A stretch of 64,000 nt of DNA, taken from Gaiellasilicea sp963705515. GTDB lineage: Bacteria; Actinomycetota; Thermoleophilia; Gaiellales; Gaiellaceae. The stretch covers positions 1,116,001 to 1,180,000 of the forward strand of contig CAVPJV010000008.1 in the NCBI GenBank assembly GCA_963705515.1, in the 5' to 3' direction. The notes below the pieces were generated by a model, which was not told where the DNA came from, made no database searches, and was given only the letters and a program-made list of their open reading frames with translations. Shown in pieces: positions 60,995 to 64,000 of this stretch. The position numbers were made by a program, and so were the translations under genes. Every line of letters starts with the position of its first letter. The first letter of the stretch is position 1.

Positions 60995-61933
60995 ATGGCC
61001 CAGGCGCCCGCACTGCCGCGCGGATTCGAGCTCCCGCTGGAGCCGAGGCTGCCGCGGATCGGCTCCGTCGACGCCGTCGCGCTCGAGGAGCGCGCCGCGA
61101 CGCTGGCCAAGCGCTCGATCAAGCAGGACTCGAAGCTGAAGGCCTACGACCTCGCGGTCCGGATGATGGACCTGACGACGCTCGAGGGCGCCGACACGCC
61201 CGGCAAGGTCGCTGCGCTCTGCTCGAAGGCGATGCGGCCCGACCCGGTCGACCCGTCGATCCCGCCCGTCGCCGCCGTCTGCGTCTATCCGAACCTCGTC
61301 GCGACCGCGAAGGCGCGGCTCGACGGCTCCGGCGTCAAGGTGGCCTCGGTCGCGACCGCGTTCCCGTCCGGTCAGTCGCCGCTCGCGGTCAAGCTCGCCG
61401 ACGTGCGCGAGGCGGTTGCGCTCGGCGCCGACGAGGTCGACATGGTGATCGACCGCGGCGCGTTCCTCTCCGGTCGGTATGCGAAGGTCTACGACGAGAT
61501 CGTCCAGGTGAAGGAGGCCTGCGGGCCTGCGCACCTGAAGGTGATACTCGAGACCGGCGAGCTCGGCACGTACGACAACGTCCGCCGCGCCTCGCTGCTC
61601 GCGATGGCCGCCGGCGGCGACTTCATCAAGACGTCGACCGGCAAGGTCAACCCGGCCGCGACGCTGCCCGTCACGCTGTGCATGCTCGAGGCGATCCGCG
61701 ACGTCCACGACGAGACCGGCCGCATCGTCGGGATGAAGCCCGCCGGCGGGATCCGCACCGCGAAGCAGGCGATCCAGTACCTCGTCGTCCTGCACGAGAC
61801 GCTGGGCCTGCAGTGGATGACGCCCGACCTCTTCCGCTTCGGCGCCTCGTCGCTCCTGAACGACGTGCTGATGCAGATCCGCAAGCAGAAGACCGGCCGC
61901 TACCAGAGTGCCGATTACTTCACGATCGACTGA
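60995..61933 (+). CDS. deoC: Deoxyribose-phosphate aldolase
   Basis: Class I aldolase of 312 residues cleaving 2-deoxyribose 5-phosphate to glyceraldehyde 3-phosphate and acetaldehyde. The Schiff-base lysine is in GGDFIKTSTGKVNPAATLP, the second lysine in GMKPAGGIRTAKQA, and VCVYPNLVATAKARL and ADEVDMVIDRGAF are family motifs. The start is the ATG at 60995, probably leaderless. Its TGA overlaps the ATG of an aldehyde dehydrogenase (TGATG), which would oxidise the acetaldehyde or a related aldehyde. The N-terminal 30 residues are longer than in E. coli DeoC, as in other actinobacteria. Confidence 0.94.
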   Translation: MAQAPALPRGFELPLEPRLPRIGSVDAVALEERAATLAKRSIKQDSKLKAYDLAVRMMDLTTLEGADTPGKVAALCSKAMRPDPVDPSIPPVAAVCVYPNLVATAKARLDGSGVKVASVATAFPSGQSPLAVKLADVREAVALGADEVDMVIDRGAFLSGRYAKVYDEIVQVKEACGPAHLKVILETGELGTYDNVRRASLLAMAAGGDFIKTSTGKVNPAATLPVTLCMLEAIRDVHDETGRIVGMKPAGGIRTAKQAIQYLVVLHETLGLQWMTPDLFRFGASSLLNDVLMQIRKQKTGRYQSADYFTID

Positions 61934-63421
61934 TGAGCGAGCTCGCCAAGAAACACGCGCCGGCGCCCGCCCTGACCGAGTGGGAGTACGCGCCCGCGCC
62001 CGAGGCGCGCGACATCGTCAAGCTCGACAAGCGCTACGGCCTCTTCATCGGCGGCACAGTTCGTCAAGCCGCGCTCGGGCGAGTGGTTCCCGTCCGTCTC
62101 GCCGTCGAGCGAGGAGAAGCTGGCCGAGGTCGCGCAGGCGAGCGAGAAGGACGTCGACCTCGCCGTCAAGGCGGCCCGCGCCGCCTACACGGACGGCTGG
62201 TCGAAGCTCGCCGCGTCCGAGCGGGCGAAGTACCTGTTCCGGATCGCGCGGCTGCTCCAGGAGCGCTCGCGCGAGCTCGCGGTGCTCGAGAGCCTCGACG
62301 GCGGCAAGCCGATCCGCGAGAGCCGCGACGTCGACCTCCCGCTCGCCGCCGCGCACTTCTTCTACTACGCGGGCTGGGCCGACAAGCTCGAGTACGCCTT
62401 CCCGGCGCGGAAGCCGAAGCCGGTCGGCGTCGCCGGGCAGATCATCCCGTGGAACTTCCCGCTGCTGATGCTCGCCTGGAAGATCGCCCCTGCACTCGCG
62501 GCCGGGAACACCGTCGTGCTGAAGCCGGCGGAGACGACGCCGCTGACCGCGCTCTTCTTCGCCGACATCTGCCGTCAGGCGGACCTGCCGCCGGGCGTCG
62601 TCAACATCGTCACCGGCGACGGCCGCGCGGGCGCCGCGCTCGTCAAGCACCCCGGCGTCGACAAGATCGCCTTCACGGGCTCGACCGAGGTCGGCAAGGC
62701 GATCCAGCGCGAGCTCGCCGGCACGGGCACGAAGCTGACGCTGGAGCTCGGCGGCAAGGCCGCGAACATCATCTTCGACGACGCCGCGCTCGACCAGGCG
62801 GTCGAGGGGATCGTCAACGGGATCTACTTCAACCAGGGCCATGTCTGCTGCGCCGGGTCGCGGCTGCTCGTGCAGGAGTCGATCTACGAGTCGACCGTCT
62901 CGAAGCTGAAGCGCAGACTCGAGACGCTCCGGCTCGGCGACCCGCTCGACAAGAACACCGACATCGGCGCGATCAACTCGAAGATGCAGCTGGACAAGAT
63001 CACCGAGCTCGTCGAGTCGGGCAAGGCGGAGGGCGCCGAGATCTACCAGCCGCCATGCCGGTTGCCGGAGAAGGGCTACTGGTTCGCGCCGACCGTCTTC
63101 ACGAACGTCGCCCAGAGCTACCGGATCGCGCAGGAGGAGATCTTCGGGCCGGTGCTCAGCGTGCTCACCTTCCGCACGCCGGAGGAGGCCGTCGAGAAGG
63201 CGAACAACACGCCCTACGGCCTCTCGGCGGGCGTCTGGACGGAGAAGGGCTCCCGGATCCTCTGGATGGCGGACCGGCTGAAGGCGGGTGTCGTCTGGGC
63301 GAACACGTTCAACCGGTTCGACCCGGCGTCGCCCTTCGGCGGCTACAAGGAGTCCGGCTTCGGCCGCGAGGGCGGCCGCCACGGGCTCGAGCCGTATCTC
63401 AGCTTCGAGGACGCCGCGTGA
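61933..63421 (+). CDS. Aldehyde dehydrogenase (NAD-dependent), one frameshift
   Basis: Aldehyde dehydrogenase of about 495 residues after correction. It starts MSELAKKHAPAPALTEWEYAPAPEARDIVKLDKRYGLFIGG, then breaks at 62056: an extra A before CAG turns FIGGQFVKPRSGEWFP into another frame. The rest is intact: GQIIPWNFPLLMLAWKIAPALAAGNTVVLKPAE, FTGSTEVGKAI, ELGGKAANIIF with the general-base Glu, and the catalytic Cys in NQGHVCCAGSRL. EEIFGPVLSVL and FGGYKESGFGREGG close the fold. Coupled to deoC, it probably removes the aldehyde product. Its TGA overlaps the GTG of a 28-codon gene. Confidence 0.92.
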
Positions 63422-63504
63422 GACGGTTCCGGCTGCCCCTGCTGCTGGTCGTGGGCGCGATCGCGCTGCTGCTCGGCGACCATCGTTTCGGGAGCGTCCG
63501 GTGA
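63418..63504 (+). CDS. 28-residue hydrophobic small protein between two aldehyde dehydrogenases
   Basis: GTG at 63418 overlaps the upstream TGA (GTGA), and its own TGA at 63502-63504 is overlapped by the GTG of the next gene, so it fits exactly into the coupled chain. The product reads RRFRLPLLLVVGAIALLLGDHRFGSVR: a basic start, a 13-residue hydrophobic core and a polar tail, like a single-span membrane microprotein. It may instead only carry ribosomes from one gene to the next. Family unknown. Confidence 0.5.
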   Translation: MRRFRLPLLLVVGAIALLLGDHRFGSVR

Positions 63505-64000
63505 GCCGCCTCCCGGTCAAGAAGACGTACAAGCTCTTCATCGGCGGCGCCTTCCCGCGCTCCGAGTCGGGGCGCACGTACGAGGCCGAGGGGCAGAACG
63601 TCGCCCGCGCCTCGCGCAAGGACGCCCGCGACGCGGTCGTCGCCGCCCGGAAAGCCGTCTCCGGCTGGGCCGGCGCGACCGCCTACAACCGCGGTCAGGT
63701 GCTGTACCGGCTCGCGGAGATGATGGAGACCCGCGCGTCCGACCTCGCCGACGTCTGCTCCGGGAAGAAGGAGGTCGAGGCCGCGATCGACCGTGTCGTC
63801 TGGTACGCCGGCTGGGCCGACAAGCTGGCGCAGGTGCTCGGCTCCTCCAATCCCGTCTCCGGTCCGTACTTCAACTTCTCGATCCCGGAGCCGACCGGCG
63901 TCGTCGCCGTGCTGGCGCCGGAGGAACCTGCGCTCGCCGGCCTCGTCTCACGGATCGCCCCGGTGATCGTCGGCGGCAACGCGGCTGTCGTCGTCGCGTC
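63501..64000 (+). CDS. Aldehyde dehydrogenase family protein (N-terminal part, runs off the window)
   Basis: The first 166 residues of a second aldehyde dehydrogenase from the GTG at 63501: VKKTYKLFIGGAFPRSESGRTYEAEG, AARKAVSGWAGATAYNRGQVLYRLAEMMETR, WYAGWADKLAQVLGSSNPVSGPYFNFSIPEPTGVVAVLAPEEPALAGLV. In the NAD-site position where most members read PWNFP it has APEEPALA, as in a subgroup often paired with a canonical aldehyde dehydrogenase next to deoC. The catalytic Cys region lies beyond the window, so activity cannot be judged. Coupled by GTGA to the microprotein gene. Confidence 0.88.
   Translation, partial: MSRLPVKKTYKLFIGGAFPRSESGRTYEAEGQNVARASRKDARDAVVAARKAVSGWAGATAYNRGQVLYRLAEMMETRASDLADVCSGKKEVEAAIDRVVWYAGWADKLAQVLGSSNPVSGPYFNFSIPEPTGVVAVLAPEEPALAGLVSRIAPVIVGGNAAVVVA

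Overview
The window is a very GC-rich, gene-dense stretch of a bacterial chromosome. It fits an actinobacterium of the Thermoleophilia/Gaiellales kind. The reasons are an F420-dependent LLM oxidoreductase together with a fused CofG/CofH (FbiC), a large LuxR-type (LAL) regulator, a 180-kDa-class NAD-glutamate dehydrogenase, many GTG starts, 1-4 bp ATGA/GTGA overlaps, and many starts with a TANNNT box 6-10 nt upstream and no Shine-Dalgarno. The lineage is an inference from content. No rRNA, tRNA, CRISPR array, transposase or complete prophage is visible, and no gap without a gene exceeds 300 bp.

Layout. 1-12.4 kb: an F420 LLM oxidoreductase and a frameshifted ketopantoate reductase, then a tightly overlapping minus-strand acyl-CoA catabolic operon (two acyl-CoA dehydrogenases, SnoaL-like protein, cupin, acyl-CoA synthetase, SDR, enoyl-CoA hydratase, quinone oxidoreductase, SDR) directly downstream of a LAL regulator. 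12.4-17.7 kb: a small membrane-anchored protein, a periplasmic binding protein, a GerMN/peptidoglycan-binding/YkuD L,D-transpeptidase, an FMN alpha-hydroxy-acid oxidase, an acyl-CoA dehydrogenase, and a deiodinase-like gene whose active-site codon is TGA followed by a SECIS-like hairpin (probable selenoprotein). 17.6-25.8 kb: a REPIN-like repeat, an acyl desaturase, a five-gene branched-chain amino acid (Liv) ABC system and fbiC. 25.7-29.4 kb: an unknown gene, a DUF378-fasciclin operon diverging from a B12-dependent CarH/LitR-type photoreceptor with two sets of three 11-bp operator repeats between them, then lysA.

29.4-53.4 kb is a housekeeping block: leuS behind a leader-peptide attenuator, comEA-comEC-holA, rpsT, murJ, lepA-hemW-hrcA-dnaJ-prmA-mtaB-HIT-yqeY, a lipoprotein, a ClpB-like AAA+ protein fused to a release-factor-like module, and phoH-ybeY-dgkA/PAP2-cdd/era. 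53-64 kb: a contractile-tail-tube-like protein and its partner, a DUF4242 protein, a vanadium-haloperoxidase-like enzyme, NAD-glutamate dehydrogenase, and a deoC-aldehyde dehydrogenase-aldehyde dehydrogenase operon running off the window.

General points. At least eight single-base frameshifts interrupt otherwise well conserved genes, including essential leuS, so residual sequencing error is likely and several genes must be read across a shift. Four genes (Liv binding protein, comEC, prmA, HIT) have no canonical start near their conserved N-terminus but a CTG overlapping the upstream stop. Five convergent gene pairs end on one shared CTAG.
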